Source of the DNA: Adiantum capillus-veneris
Taxonomy: Eukaryota; Streptophyta; Polypodiopsida; Polypodiales; Pteridaceae
Assembly: GCA_014529385.2 (NCBI GenBank)
Contig: CM043954.1
Location: 94,071,247-94,135,246, forward strand
Length of the DNA: 64,000 nt
Reading direction: 5' to 3'
In this document: one piece after another, positions 1-11,649 of the stretch
Layout of the letters: the number at the start of each line of letters is the position of its first letter
How positions within the stretch are numbered: position 1 is the first letter of the stretch
Made by a program: the position numbers and the translations under genes
Notes under the pieces: model-generated
What the model was told of the DNA's origin: nothing
Seen by the model: the letters and a program-made list of their open reading frames with translations, nothing else
The model's database searches: none

Positions 1-41
<41 letters not shown>
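1..41. repeat. (TC)n microsatellite at window edge
   Basis: Pure TC dinucleotide array of about 41 bp that runs off the left edge of the window. It is the first of many CT/GA arrays in the first 10 kb. From its end to about 827 I see no gene or recognisable element. Confidence 0.95.
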
Positions 42-43
<2 letters not shown>

Positions 44-827
44 GTGTCGCTTGTTGCTACATTCACAAATCCTTGATCTTGCAAGCCCTCAACACTCCCA
101 CCAATACATGTCGACCAAGCATGATGTTTTCTTTCAACAACCATTGACTAAAAATATCATCGTGAATTCTCTTGGCCACATCAGCATCTTGGGCACCACC
201 CACAATCAGTGCATTCCACGAGACGACATCCCAAATAGGATTGCAAGTGTCCGTGATTTCAATTGGATAGATTCCCTCACTCTACATCTGCTTAAAATAG
301 CCAAGAGCTTCCTCACCCTAATGCCTTCAAGATGCAAGCATATGTGACTGTATATAGAGAGACATCTTTGCTTTGTATTGACCAAAAATAGCCCACAGCT
401 TCTTGGCCCTGACCAAGTTGGGCAAGGCATACTTTCAATGTTTTCAGTGATGATGATTCATACTTACCTTAAATGCTATTTTGGTTTAGACGTATTAAAT
501 GGATATTTTTATTTCAACTTTCATTTCACTTCCTCATATGGCCTGACTTCTCTTGCTTCTATTCTTTTAGAATGCTAAAGTGAAGCTTCACCTTGCATAA
601 TTCTAGTATGTTCTATACATACTAGTAAAACGGTGCCTCCTTCTGAGGTGGTATGGCTCCTCTTATCCTTAAGTCTCATGCAAAACAGCCCATGCCGTTG
701 TAGGATGTCTACAATGCCAACCCTTGTGGGTGCAGTGTACACTTAGAGAATGCAAGCACAGACATAGATAGCACCACAGCAACGTGACAAAGAGAACATC
801 TGCAGAGACACACCCGCCTTTAATGTG

Positions 828-924
828 TGCTACTAGGAACACCTACAGCTCTCTCTTAACCATGGTGGTGAGAACCTTAGCCTCGTTGAGGTCTGCACTG
901 CCCGTCATCCATGCAGCAGGGCTG

Positions 925-925
<1 letters not shown>
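828..925 (+). repeat. Duplicated spacer module, copy 1
   Basis: A roughly 95-bp unit containing the phrase ggtggtgagaaccttagcct and ending in a catccatgcagca segment, placed immediately before a CT array. Near-identical copies lie at about 1898-1997 and 2506-2606, each again running straight into a CT array. Function is unknown; it behaves as a low-copy local repeat. Confidence 0.8.
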
Positions 926-1006
<81 letters not shown>

Positions 1007-1050
1007 CAGGAGGCCTTCAGAATTGATGTGCTTTCACCCATTGTAGAAGA

Positions 1051-1127
<77 letters not shown>

Positions 1128-1157
1128 GCCCCCTGCTCTTCTCCCATTGTAGAAGAC

Positions 1158-1246
<89 letters not shown>

Positions 1247-1389
1247 CCCCCCCCCCCCCACAACGCCAATGTATCACGGCTTGGGAGAAATCCGAAGGTT
1301 CTCGCTTCAGCCATTACACCACACACGTTTCCCCAAACTACAAATCTCTCTTCTTCTCCAAAACGAGGTAACCGAACCCATCCCTACAT

Positions 1390-1726
1390 CCTTGAGCCCA
1401 CCCTGTTGAGTGCGATCCGCACCATTGCCTCCATTCGTCTTAGCTCCCATTCGCTGCGCTGCGAGACAAGACGTTGGGGCACTGGCGAGGAGTCTCATCG
1501 ACTTTGCACCTTATGCCCTCGTCAAGTGCAAGAGAGTGAGTACCACACACTACTTGAGTGCTCAGCTTTTGACCACATTAGGTCCTCTTTTCCCCATAGA
1601 TTCAGCCATGAGCTCTCCCTACATACCTTCCTCTCCCAACCACGATATGGACTCTCTATTGCAATGCTCATTTCAGGCATTTTTGAGCATCGAGAGTCAC
1701 TTATGACCTCCACTCATACCACGTGA
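1390..1726 (+). pseudogene. Non-LTR retrotransposon C-terminal Cys/His domain remnant (putative)
   Basis: Between two CT arrays the plus frame encodes a roughly 100-residue stretch ending at a stop at 1726. It contains C-x2-C followed about 14 residues later by H-x4-C (CTLCPRQV, then YHTLLEC) and is preceded by ETRRWG-like residues. This arrangement resembles the zinc-binding tail that follows the reverse transcriptase in several non-LTR retrotransposons. No RT domain precedes it, so at most it is a 3' fragment. The upstream part of the frame is translated CT repeat. A chance or host-gene Cys/His motif cannot be excluded. Confidence 0.45.
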
Positions 1727-1773
1727 TATGTTCATTTGGTCCCATAGGTCATATTTGACCTCCGAGGACGATA

Positions 1774-1885
<112 letters not shown>

Positions 1886-1897
1886 GGAGTTATCCAA

Positions 1898-1992
1898 GAG
1901 TGCTAGGAGCACCTACAGCTCTCTCTCAGCCATGGTGGTGAGAACCTTAGCCTCGTCGCATTTTGCACTGCCCTTCATCCATGCAGCATGGC

Positions 1993-1997
<5 letters not shown>
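1898..1997 (+). repeat. Duplicated spacer module, copy 2
   Basis: Second copy of the ggtggtgagaacc module, preceded by a CA tract and the phrase ggagttatccaagagtgc. It differs from the other copies by a few substitutions and runs into the CT array at 1998. Confidence 0.8.
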
Positions 1998-2090
<93 letters not shown>

Positions 2091-2201
2091 TGTGGGTCCA
2101 GGCTCATAGAATATACACATTCACACACATACACACGCGCAGGCAACATGGAGCGACATCATGAGAACGTTTGGGGAGCTAACAGCGTGAGTCACATAAA
2201 G

Positions 2202-2306
<105 letters not shown>

Positions 2307-2353
2307 GCCAGGATGCCTTCAGAATTGATGTGCTTTCACCCATTGTAGAAGAC

Positions 2354-2467
<114 letters not shown>

Positions 2468-2505
2468 GCGCGCGCGCGCGCGCGCACGCTCGCCGGAGTT
2501 ATCCA

Positions 2506-2603
2506 AGAGTGCCAGGAGCACCTACAACTTTCTCTCAGCCATGGTGGTGAGAACCTTAGCCTCGTCGCATTCTGCACTGCCCGTCATCCATGCAGCATGG
2601 TTG

Positions 2604-2606
<3 letters not shown>
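2506..2606 (+). repeat. Duplicated spacer module, copy 3
   Basis: Third copy of the module. It shares the ggagttatccaagagtgc lead-in with copy 2 and runs into the CT array at 2607. A second shared spacer (agaattgatgtgctttcacc followed by cattgtagaagac) occurs at about 1018-1052 and 2320-2354, supporting duplication of the whole CT-spacer block. Confidence 0.8.
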
Positions 2607-2671
<65 letters not shown>

Positions 2672-2696
2672 GAGTTATCCAAAAGCGCCACATGTC

Positions 2697-2713
2697 GGGG
2701 GGGGGGGGGGGGG
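2697..2713 (+). repeat. Poly-G run (17)
   Basis: Uninterrupted run of 17 G just after the last CT array. One of several long G homopolymers in the first 12 kb. From here to 3885 I see only a short CA array (about 2910-2938) and no gene. Confidence 0.95.
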
Positions 2714-2905
2714 ACCGAATTCCTCTGCTTCAAGAGTAAAAGAATGCCTATGAAATTGGCTATCCAAGGTAACTCCGGGTCTTTAACCAAGGTAACAATA
2801 GTGGTTTTTACTTAACAAAGGTAGCCTCAGTGCCTCCATGCAATCTGAGAACTTTGGAAGGCGTTTATAACCTACAGGAGCGTGCATGCACATCTTGTAA
2901 TTCCC

Positions 2906-2940
<35 letters not shown>

Positions 2941-3882
2941 CTTGCGTGCCATTCCTCCCTTTACACTGTTCGAGAAAAATCATTTTTCCAAAAATACTGA
3001 ATTCCTTTCCTTTCCTTGAATTTGCCAACACGAAATTTTAGAAATTAAGTTTATTTTGCGGGTGTTTACACTATATTTCTCTGTTTTTGGTAAGGAATTT
3101 CTTCTTTCCTCTTGATCTCAACCGGAAATTTTGAAATTGAAAACGGCACGATATTAAGCTGAGACACATTTTTCCCAAACACTATCCCTCTAGCTGCTGC
3201 TTCATGCAAGTGAACCCTAAGTAGATATTGAATCCAAGCTCACGTCCTTGATCACCCCCATTGAAGAAAAGAAATCACGTATGGACCATGGTTGTGAAAA
3301 TGAGTGGGAAATCGAGGCGCCCTGGCTCATGTCCTGTGCGTGAAGGTTGAAGCAAGAGAGAGAAATGGAACAGGCCCGTATTGAGTTAGAGACAACGCGG
3401 ATCGCCAAGTTGTGGCCAAGTCCGCCCTTGGGACTTGGAGAGTTGGGGACGGTTCATCGAGATCCACCCGGACCATTGCATTACTACTCCCTCCGCTCCA
3501 TATAGTTAGCCCCTAGCCTACCTCACGTGCATAGAGCCTGACAGCATCCTCCACTGCTCGCCCTCGAAACCACTCCGCCTCTGCACCGGCATTGCCCAGC
3601 TCTGCGTATGCTGTTTGTCGGCTACTCACAGGCACCCTATGATGTTGCTTCCACGTCCCCTTGCAGGCTATTTCTTTCAAGTTTTTACACTATTTTTATA
3701 TACAAAATTATCTTCAGAGAAATTTAATATCAAGACCAGGGGTATTTTGGGAATCTTGGTGGAAAATCTGAAGGGCAGTTTGGGAATTTATGACAAAATA
3801 TTGGGGATATTTTGGAAATTTTTGAAATTTGAGGGATATATTAGAGGGGTATTTTGGTAATTTCCCCAAAAACGAAAGGGTT

Positions 3883-3884
<2 letters not shown>

Positions 3885-3926
<42 letters not shown>
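3885..3926. repeat. (CT)n microsatellite
   Basis: About 41 bp of pure CT. It follows an AT-rich stretch (about 3735-3870) in which phrases such as ggggtattttgg recur three or four times as a degenerate direct repeat. No gene is recognised around it. Confidence 0.9.
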
Positions 3927-3929
<3 letters not shown>

Positions 3930-4237
3930 CCCTTCTCCTCGCCCCTCCTTCACAACCCATATTTGTTTCCCCAAGCTTTCCTTATCGACTGCGGTTGCAA
4001 TCTTTGTGGGCAAACGTTTGAAAGCTCCTCTCACTTCTTCACCATACAGTCATGTGTAGAATCAGCGAGCCTAGAGTCTCCCCCCATAGCTGCCACCCAT
4101 GTGTGGACGCACCCCGCTTGCATCCTAAAGAGGGCGAAGAGCGGGTGGTCCCTTCGCATTTCGGTGAGATGTTTGGCAAAGCAAGCAATGACACGCAGTG
4201 AGCCTCTTTTTATGCATTGGGTTGAAGCCTGAAGGGG

Positions 4238-4238
4238 T

Positions 4239-4291
<53 letters not shown>
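4238..4291. repeat. (CT)n microsatellite
   Basis: About 53 bp of CT followed by a short agctgcag repeat (about 4303-4320). Reading frames crossing it are not supported as genes. Confidence 0.9.
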
Positions 4292-4294
<3 letters not shown>

Positions 4295-4344
4295 CGAGTG
4301 CAGAGCTGCAGAGCTGCAGAGCACACACTCGGCTGGCCCTCGTT

Positions 4345-4498
4345 GTTTCCTGTGCAAGCCGCAGGGTGCGCCGGATCATGCTAAGCTCGCCATGTGGCAG
4401 GGGGGGGGAGCTAAAATCCCTCCCCTTTTCTTATAGTATAGATGTTTCCTGTGCAAACCGCAGGGTGCGTCGGATCATGCTAAGCTCGCCATGTGGCA

Positions 4499-4529
<31 letters not shown>

Positions 4530-4564
4530 GCTAAAATCCCTCCCCCTTTTCTTATAGTATAGAT
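4345..4564. repeat. Tandem duplication of about 100 bp with expanded poly-G
   Basis: Two adjacent copies, 4345-4443 and 4444-4564, share the phrases gtttcctgtgcaa, ggatcatgctaagctcgcca and cttatagtatagat. They differ by only a few substitutions, but the G tract has grown from about 9 in copy 1 to 30 in copy 2 (4501-4530). This is a direct view of a poly-G expansion after a tandem duplication, assuming the assembled homopolymer length is real. Confidence 0.88.
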
Positions 4565-4593
4565 ATAGATATATACATATACTAGTACGGCCG

Positions 4594-4598
4594 GACAT

Positions 4599-4629
<31 letters not shown>

Positions 4630-4764
4630 CACACATAATATAAATAAATAAATATATAACATATGTTAATGAGTTTTTTTTATTATATATGTAAATTTAT
4701 TTATTTATTTGTATACACACACGCGCGCACGCACACACATATATATAGTGTATGTGTGTGTGTA

Positions 4765-4803
<39 letters not shown>

Positions 4804-4840
4804 ATATAGTGTATGTGTGTGTATATATATGTATGTATGT
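4594..4840. repeat. AC/TG/AT compound simple repeats
   Basis: Mixed (CA)n, (TA)n, (TTTA)n and (TG)n tracts with a recurring tatagtgtatgtgtgtgt phrase. No coding signal. Confidence 0.85.
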
Positions 4841-5199
4841 GAGTAGCCCATGGTAAAGATAAGAAAAACCTGTGCAATGATGTCAAGACTTACTTCAAAT
4901 ATCCTACCTATTTTTGGTTTGCTTCTTTGCGAGGACACTTGGTTGCATAATAAAAGAGAAATTCTCGAACAATGCTTCATTTTATATAATTCTAGTTGAC
5001 CTCAACCTAATGATTTTATTTATTTTTTATTGTTTTAGAAAGCCATCGTGATCCTTTCACTTGTTTCTCACCAGAAAAGGGTTGTGAATTAAATTAAGTT
5101 TGAACAAGTTTTACATCAAAGGCCTACAAAAGAGTGTATAGATCCATACTAGAGTTGTGATGTTAAGAGGCCATACAACATCCAATTAAGACTGAATGC

Positions 5200-6670
5200 A
5201 TTCCAATAAGACACCATCTTTCAGCCATCCTCTTCAAGAATCTCCAAGTCCAACAAGGATGTCTTGCTTGAGATTGATACACACCCTACAGTGGACTTTG
5301 TCTAGCTTGATTACAAAGGCGATCAATAGTTTCCAGCAAGTCCCTTCTCTTCCTGAACAGTGTGCATTGGGTAAGCGTCATCTCCCGAGTCTGAAAGTGA
5401 ATATCATCCAAAAAAGTTATCAAAGGAGGAGCCTAACGAGCAAATTCATACAACCAGATATTTCTCTGCCACCAAATAAACCACATAAATTCAACTCTGA
5501 TGTGGTTTAAGACAATTGTGATCACCCTTGGTCTGTCTCCCTGTAGAAGGTGTTTCCAAGTGATAGTGGTGTTTATGTTTTGGATTACAAGGGCCAAGAA
5601 GGGATAGTTACAAGAACAATTGATGAATAAATGTGCCAGATCCTCAATTTCCTTATTGCATCTAGGATAGTACCCTGAACCAAGTCCTACTTGTAATAGT
5701 TTTTTGCATGTCCATATGCCTTTGTGAAGAATCAACCACAATAGGGCTAATTTCTTTGGGGAGGAAGCTTTATACTATATGGACTTGTACTTGAAGTTCC
5801 ATTGTCTCCTATCTAGAGTAAGATTCCATTTCAAATTAAGAAATACATTTTTTTCTTTTTTCTTTTTGGGGGGGGGGGGGGGGGGGATATCCGTGGCAGC
5901 TAGCTGGGGCTGGAGAGCTCGAGTCCCCCTTGCCAGAAAATAGCACTAAGAGTGAGCATGGGAGAGCAATTCAACATCCATAGCAAGCCTTCAGGAAACA
6001 TATACATCTTCTCCTTAGCAAGCTGATTTCCCAAGTTTTTAAACTGAGAGAAAGATCGAGGTCGTACAACCAATCTGAGTAAGGGGATCCCACATATTTT
6101 CCCATGTTCTAACACCTTTGTTATGTCTGTTCCATGCTGCCCAAAGCAATTTGAGCACGTCAGATCCTGAGGCTGTGGATTGGTGAGGGCAAGAAGAGAG
6201 TGACCTGGGGAATGTCTTTCCAACCTGTCGCTTGGATTATGTGGAATCTTGCTAGATTCTTGAATAGCAGGTGGGATCACTCTGCCTTGGGTTGTGTCAA
6301 GGGCCTTAGAGATGTGAGTGCCATTTTGTTAGCCAGTCTGAAGATATCTATGATGCCCAACCTACCTGTCTTTAGGTAGACAACATATTGACCACTTAAT
6401 AGCACTTCTGCTCCTTAATTAACAACCTAAAGCTTGAACAATTTAGGGTCTGTGTGGAACCATTGATTCGTGACCTTCTTGACTTTTGTCATCTATGATG
6501 ATGTTTAGAGGGTAATAATAAGAGGGGCGACTAGTATACATGGGCTTAGCCTTGAGCCTAGAGAAGTTGTTGATCAAAGGAGTGTTGATGTAGCATTTAT
6601 CAATCCGGGCTTTTCTTGCCAATTCACCTTGGCTATAATTTTGCCAAGTGAATTCACCTTCAACCCCTCT
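5200..6670 (-). pseudogene. Degenerate L1-type LINE remnant
   Basis: Read on the minus strand, 6670-6500 encodes the end of an AP-endonuclease-like domain: GEFTWQNYSQ, then RKARIDKCYI, then a segment aligning with the same part of the LINE at 58-63 kb (there DFTWQNYSKG and KATLDRCYIS). At 5741-5433 there is a zf-RVT-like zinc-binding domain (LHKGIWTCKKLL, CNKEIEDLAHLFINC) matching the corresponding domain at 58491-58195. The reverse transcriptase between them is largely lost or unreadable, and many stops and frameshifts are present. This is an old, internally deleted copy related to LINE F. Confidence 0.75.
5868..5886 (+). repeat. Poly-G run (19)
   Basis: Nineteen consecutive G inside the decayed LINE, next to a T/C-rich stretch (about 5847-5867). 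As this lies inside a transposon relic, it is probably a post-insertion expansion. Confidence 0.9.
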
Positions 6671-7420
6671 ATATGTCCCAAAGTTGGAGCTCAGACTTCG
6701 AGCTGCTCCCAGCTGGTTTTCTCAGAAGCAGCAATACTGGTACCTTTTTGCATGAACCAGTCCTTATGGATTCCAGCATATATATATCCCCAAACATAAT
6801 ACATGGACCTGAGAACTACAAATTCTTCCTACAGATCTGTTTTGTCGGATTAGAAGTTGAACCATTTCAGATCTTTTGATACTTGATTGCAATCAACCTT
6901 CTCTGAAGGTTCTCACTAGAAGCTGGGTCAGAAATCCCCTTTATTAAAGTTCCAAGACAGCCATCTCATAATTAGTTTCTTGATTATGGAAGTCTTATTA
7001 GCAAAGGTTATGTTAAACAAGTATTATCACATTTCTAATCAATTTTCACTCCTTAATCTTTGTTCTAAAGGACTTTCATAAGACCAATAACTTGAAAAAG
7101 CTCCTATACTTCACATCCTTGAGGAAAACAAATTTACAAATGCGCAGTTAGCAGTGAAAACAATTTTTTTTGGAAAATAAAAGCTCCATACAGGAGTTGG
7201 CCAAATAGAATAAGGTTTTTTCCTTTGATGCATATTGAATATGACAGTTGCAAGGTTGAAAGAGGATGTAGGCACCATGCATTGATGGCCATCATTTTGA
7301 TTTTGCAGTTTGATGTAGAGGACAACAGTTGGATTACAGGTGATCAGAAATGTATAATGTGTGGGTGGAGTGTGATACATATGCATGTGTGCATGTCTGC
7401 TTGAATGTGACTCTACCCCT
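6671..7420. other. Intergenic region 3' of chalcone synthase
   Basis: No gene or repeat recognised. It would contain the 3' UTR of the minus-strand chalcone synthase. An AATAAA-like sequence on the minus strand lies around 6946, but I cannot assign a polyadenylation site with confidence. Confidence 0.5.
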
Positions 7421-9153
7421 TTAACTGCTCACATTGAGAGGCACACTTCTCAGTAGCACCGTCTCGCAAGTAAGACCCGGCCCAAACCCAAGCAGAAGTC
7501 CCCACTCATACCCCTCCCCCGATGTCGCATGCTTCTCCTCAACCGACTTCTTGCGCATGTGATCCATGATGAAGCTCACACAAGCACTTGACATGTTCCC
7601 AAACTCTGAAAGCACATGCCTACTTGGAAGCATCTTCTCTGGCTTCAACCCCAGCTTCTCCTCCACTTGATCCAATATGGCAGGACCACCAGGATGTGCA
7701 ATCCAGAACAAATCATTCAACGCTGGCCCCCCTTCCTCTCCAAAAGCTTGCTTGAATGCATCTCGCAAGACGGTACCAATGTTCTTTGAAATGATCCCTG
7801 GCACATCCTTCATCAAGTGGAAGGTTAGACCGACCTCTCGAAGATGGCCATCAATGGCACCATCACTATCAGGAAGAATGTTGGAAGCCACATAGTGCAC
7901 TTCAAACCAGGGTCTCTCCACCTCCGGGATGGGATCTGAGCCAATGATCATCGCCGCAGCTCCGTCACCGAACAATGCTTGGCCCACTAAGCTGTCAAGA
8001 TGCGTCTCGCTTGGCCCTCTGAAAGTGACAGCAGTGAGCTCACTGCAGACAACCAAAACTCTTGCTCCCTTGTTGTTCTCTGCAAGATCTTTTGCAATGC
8101 GCAGCACTGTGCCTCCCGCAAAGCATCCTTGCTGATACATCATGAGCCTTTTGACACTCGGGCGCAAGCCAAGAAGCTTAGTAAGAGCCCAGTCTGCCCC
8201 TGGCATGTCTACTCCACTTGTGGTGCAGAAGACAAGGTGGGTGACTTTAGACTTGGGCTGGCCCCACTCTTTGATTGCCTTGGTAGCAGCCTCCTTGCCC
8301 AGTTTGGGCACCTCAACCACCACCATGTCTTGTCGCACATCCAGCGACTTTTCCCAGTAAGCACACATGCTGGGGTTGGCTTTCAACAACTCCTCATTGA
8401 GATGCATGTACCTCTTGGTAATTCCAGACTTGTCACCTGTAACATTCAAGAAAGTATTCAAGTTTAGGGTTTAGGGTTATGAAAATGAAGGGTCGATGGT
8501 AGAGGAAGCGGCCATTGGTTGTCAGGGCAGGACTTTACACATGCAAAGTATGTGTGCACAACAGTTATGACAACATATAAGCCCCTTAATGATTCAAGCC
8601 CTCGCATTTACTACGTAATACACCATTAAATCTGACAAGATGCAAGACCTACAGCTAAATCACATGTGAGAACTCTACAGTCACATGAACTTAGACTACT
8701 TCTCTATGCTATCTTTTTCCAATGTCTGCTGAACATATTATCAAGCATGAATGAGATGGTGCGAGCAAAAGATCCGACTGTTCCACATCAACATGGGAAT
8801 TCTTGTACTACTAGTGCTTCACAAGACCAAGGGGGGTCGAATTACACATCCACAAATGCTAGAGGAAGCTGCACAAAGTAGAGCATTCACATGTGCGGCG
8901 AGCTATGGTGGGCACACGCATACACCGAAAGTGTAGAAGCAGGACTCAGGCAGAAAGATATAGGGAGCTACTTACACATGCGCTGGAACTTTTGCTTGAG
9001 GTCAGTCATGTGGTTGCTATTCGTGATGTTGAAGTAAAAATCGGGGTAGGAGCTTTGCTGGAAGACATTGGGTGGGTTGGCGGTTCCGATGGCCAGCACG
9101 GTGGCAGGCCCCTCTGCGCGCTCCATCTTACGGGGGCAGGCCTTGTTAGCCAT
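7421..9153 (-). CDS. CHS: Chalcone synthase (type III polyketide synthase), two exons
   Basis: Exon 1 is 9153-8976 and exon 2 is 8436-7421 (minus strand), giving 397 aa. The GT-AG intron splits the Cys60 codon after its first base, the position known for plant chalcone synthases. All catalytic residues are present: Cys164 (QQGCFAGG), Phe215 (GQALFGDG), His307 (WIAHPGG) and Asn340 (FGNMSS); the last two are shifted by four residues from alfalfa CHS2 through a small insertion near 292-296. Thr132, Met137, Thr194, Thr197, Gly256 and Phe265, which shape the CHS pocket, are also retained, as is the C-terminal GFGPG loop (376-380). The family condenses p-coumaroyl-CoA with three malonyl-CoA to naringenin chalcone, the entry step of flavonoid synthesis, in the cytosol. 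Intact frame and splice sites argue for a functional gene. A specialised CHS-like enzyme (for example stilbene or benzalacetone synthase-type) is less likely because the CHS pocket residues are kept. Confidence 0.95.
8437..8975 (-). other. Chalcone synthase intron
   Basis: 539-bp phase-1 intron with donor GTAAGT at 8975 and acceptor TTACAG at 8437. Joining at these sites keeps the CHS frame exactly. Apart from short A/T-rich stretches I see no repeat or nested element inside it. Confidence 0.93.
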
Positions 9154-9189
9154 GATAATATGGTCTGTGTGTGTATGTTTCGGGCGCTC

Positions 9190-9227
9190 TCTCTATCTCT
9201 CTCTCTCTCTCTCACTCACTCACTCAC
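9190..9227. repeat. CT/CACT microsatellite in the chalcone synthase 5' leader
   Basis: An imperfect CT array followed by cactcactcact, lying 40-75 bp upstream of the start codon. On the transcript it reads as GA-rich, so it sits in the probable 5' UTR. Confidence 0.8.
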
Positions 9228-9306
9228 AGAACAAGATGGCCGACTGCGTGTCCTCTTCTTCCTCACTCTCAATTCTGAATACCTACAACTTGTCATGCCT
9301 CGTTCA

Positions 9307-9314
9307 ATTTATAT
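9307..9314 (-). promoter_or_regulatory. Candidate TATA box of chalcone synthase
   Basis: On the minus strand the sequence reads GCATATAAATTG, a good TATA box about 155 bp upstream of the ATG. Transcription would then start near 9280 and give a leader of about 125 nt containing the GA-type microsatellite. Inferred from sequence and spacing only. Confidence 0.5.
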
Positions 9315-9339
9315 GCAAGTAATGCAAAGTGTGTGTGCG

Positions 9340-9342
<3 letters not shown>

Positions 9343-9372
<30 letters not shown>
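9343..9372. repeat. (GA)n microsatellite in the chalcone synthase promoter
   Basis: About 30 bp of GA immediately upstream of the candidate TATA box; on the gene's sense strand it reads CT. Pyrimidine-rich tracts near plant promoters are common, so a regulatory role is possible but unproven. Confidence 0.8.
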
Positions 9373-9374
<2 letters not shown>

Positions 9375-9420
9375 GTGTCGGGACTCGGGAGCCTCGTGTA
9401 TGTGTGTGAGCGCGCGCGTG

Positions 9421-9540
9421 CACGTAGGACACTGCTCCACATGAATGAAGCTGGTGCTCGGGACTCGGGAGTCGCGGACGACGCGCAGTCGTGGAGTTTC
9501 CCACTGAAGAGTTAATGCAATAGCCACGAGACATACGTGG
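9421..9540 (-). promoter_or_regulatory. ACGT-core elements upstream of chalcone synthase
   Basis: Two ACGT cores lie upstream of the candidate TATA box: TACGTG at about 9421-9426 and CCACGTA at 9534-9540 (minus strand). ACGT elements bound by bZIP factors are established light-response elements in chalcone synthase promoters of seed plants. Their role here is inference from position and core sequence. Confidence 0.35.
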
Positions 9541-9607
9541 ACTCTTCGCGCCTTAATATCATGTCTTTTCATTGCCATCACCAAGGTCCAAAAGACTTCT
9601 CTCTTTA

Positions 9608-9886
9608 GAGCATGGTCACGCGAGGCTTAGTTTCAACTAAGTCTCGACCGTTTCTGACAGAGGCGCAGGAGAGTTCACCGCTTGCAGCACGTACAGAGAG
9701 GAAGAACCTTGCGTAGGTAGGAGAGAGAAGCTTAAGGTTGACCTGCTGTGGACGGGCATAGTTGTGTGACTATGCCTTTTTAGGCATAGTTAGTGTACAA
9801 TGCCGGTCGACGCCTGTGAAAAACTGCCTCACGTCAGAATTAGTCTGCTCAGATTATGGAAAACTAAGCCTCGCGTGACCATAGCC
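9608..9886. mobile_element. Tourist-like MITE (PIF/Harbinger type)
   Basis: 279-bp element with terminal inverted repeats of about 26 bp: the left end starts GAGCATGGTCACGCGAGGCT and the reverse complement of the right end starts GGCTATGGTCACGCGAGGCT. It is flanked by TTA on both sides (9605-9607 and 9887-9889), the target duplication of PIF/Harbinger elements. Inside are further short palindromes (for example ctatgcctttttaggcatag near 9770-9790). It has no coding capacity and lies about 450 bp upstream of the chalcone synthase ATG. Confidence 0.85.
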
Positions 9887-10125
9887 TTACTTGGTGAGCC
9901 AATTTCCAACGGCTCTTTTGTGAACGCAGAAGCCACCACGTGGCATTAAATTTAATTTTTTTTAAAACATCAGTGCCATGAAAAGCTCTAAATAAAAAAA
10001 AACTCCGCGCGAAAAGCTACCAAGAGAGTAAAATAAAAAAAGCAGTTCGATCTTCTCCACAAGCAGTTCGTAGGTTCCCCAAAAGCAGGTCGAAGCTTTG
10101 TCTGCAAGTTTGTCTCTGTCCACTC

Positions 10126-10127
<2 letters not shown>

Positions 10128-10180
<53 letters not shown>
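10128..10180. repeat. (GA)n microsatellite
   Basis: About 52 bp of pure GA. Between 10181 and 11588 I recognise no gene; short open frames there match nothing I know. Confidence 0.9.
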
Positions 10181-10183
<3 letters not shown>

Positions 10184-11587
10184 CTATGCCGCTAGTAGGC
10201 GATGATGGATTTCATTGCGCATGAGATTTAATGGAACCATCAAACACGGACTCTGCTATTGCCTTCTCATCCTCTTATCTATGGTGTTGGAAGTGGCAAC
10301 GCCCAGCTAGCTCAACTGGCACCTTATACCTGTTCACATGAAAGCGAAGAGCCATGAAGAAAAGCCTACCTTGCCGACATGACAAGAGCATTCTACAGTA
10401 ACATAGAGTTTGTAGGCCAAGCTCCTCCCTATTCATTCCAGTAGTACAAGGTCGACAATGTCATTGTTTGCCCCTTCGGCATATTGGAATCTGCCTTCTT
10501 TTGCAGTGGAGCATCAAAACCTATTAAGCCTACCTGCACCTTCCTCGCGTAGCGATCATAGAAGCTTTGCGTGCAACAAGACCTAGTGGCCAGCTGAACA
10601 ATATGTCCAGCTTCAACTACCTTACTCATCTCGTTTCTGCAAGCGCAACTAGTTATGGTCAGCATTATGCTGCTCCAAGTACAGCTCATGCAAATTCAAC
10701 AACCCGGTGCCCTCGACCATCCTTCAATGTTCATAGAAATGATATGCAGCATGTCTCCATGCCTAATTCTCAAGATTCACACCAATGCTTTTCCGTGTTG
10801 TTTACCCGTGCAGCAACAAGGCGGGCAGAATTAGAAAGGAGTATCAGAGACCTTTAAACCTTGGTTATATTTCACAGATATCAAGTTGGAGGGTACTTCA
10901 AATGTAATGGAAATGGCCTATGAACTTTGAGAATAGCAGAATTAAGAGAATTAGAGTGAGCATTTTTGTGAGACTACTTTGAGAACATAGAGAGTGAACT
11001 TAATCAGTAGTAGCAACATAACCATAATACTTAATTAACTTGGCATGAACAATACTTTTGCAAGAGAGAGAATTTAGAGAACTTGACAACACTTGAGGAC
11101 CAGATTTATGTGGAGCCGGCCTTCCCTTCAATAGGCTTTTGTATTATAGGTTCTCCCATCAAGAGAGACTTGGTACAATACAATCATTATGTTCCTTGTG
11201 ACCTAGGTGATGCAATGAAGATGGAAAGCTTCATGCATCACGAGTATAACATAGAATTTGTAGAAAACATTAACCATCCCTGGCCTTAGTCCCAAGGCCT
11301 CAAACACCTTCAAAGGTGGAGAGAGCTAGAGGGAAATGAGGGTAGGGAAGAGGAAGAAGAAACATTCATAGGAGAAAGAAATAGTTCCTCACTTATCATC
11401 ACTCTTCTTGCTTAGCATACATAATAGCATAGTAATGAAGATGGAGAAGATGGCAAGCATAAGCATTGGAACATGGCTCTTGGTTGGATTTGCATTCCAT
11501 AGCCAAGAGTGTTGGTGTAGGCTCTCAACTTCTGTACAAGCTTGGAAAAGGAGATGGAGCTCTTGCACTTTGCACCTCACACAATGA

Positions 11588-11612
11588 GTGTGTGTGTGTG
11601 TGTGTGTGTGTG

Positions 11613-11648
<36 letters not shown>
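11588..11648 (+). repeat. (TG)n followed by poly-G run (34)
   Basis: A TG array of about 24 bp runs directly into 34 uninterrupted G (11615-11648), the longest homopolymer in the window. From here to about 11942 no gene is seen. Confidence 0.9.

Positions 11649-11649
<1 letters not shown>

Noticed and set aside
7677-8467. Plus-strand open frames over the chalcone synthase exon
   Set aside because: Antisense shadows of the minus-strand CHS coding sequence with no independent domain.
10300-10335. Segment agctagctcaactggcacc resembling a tRNA D-arm/A-box
   Set aside because: No acceptor stem, anticodon arm or T-arm could be assembled around it.
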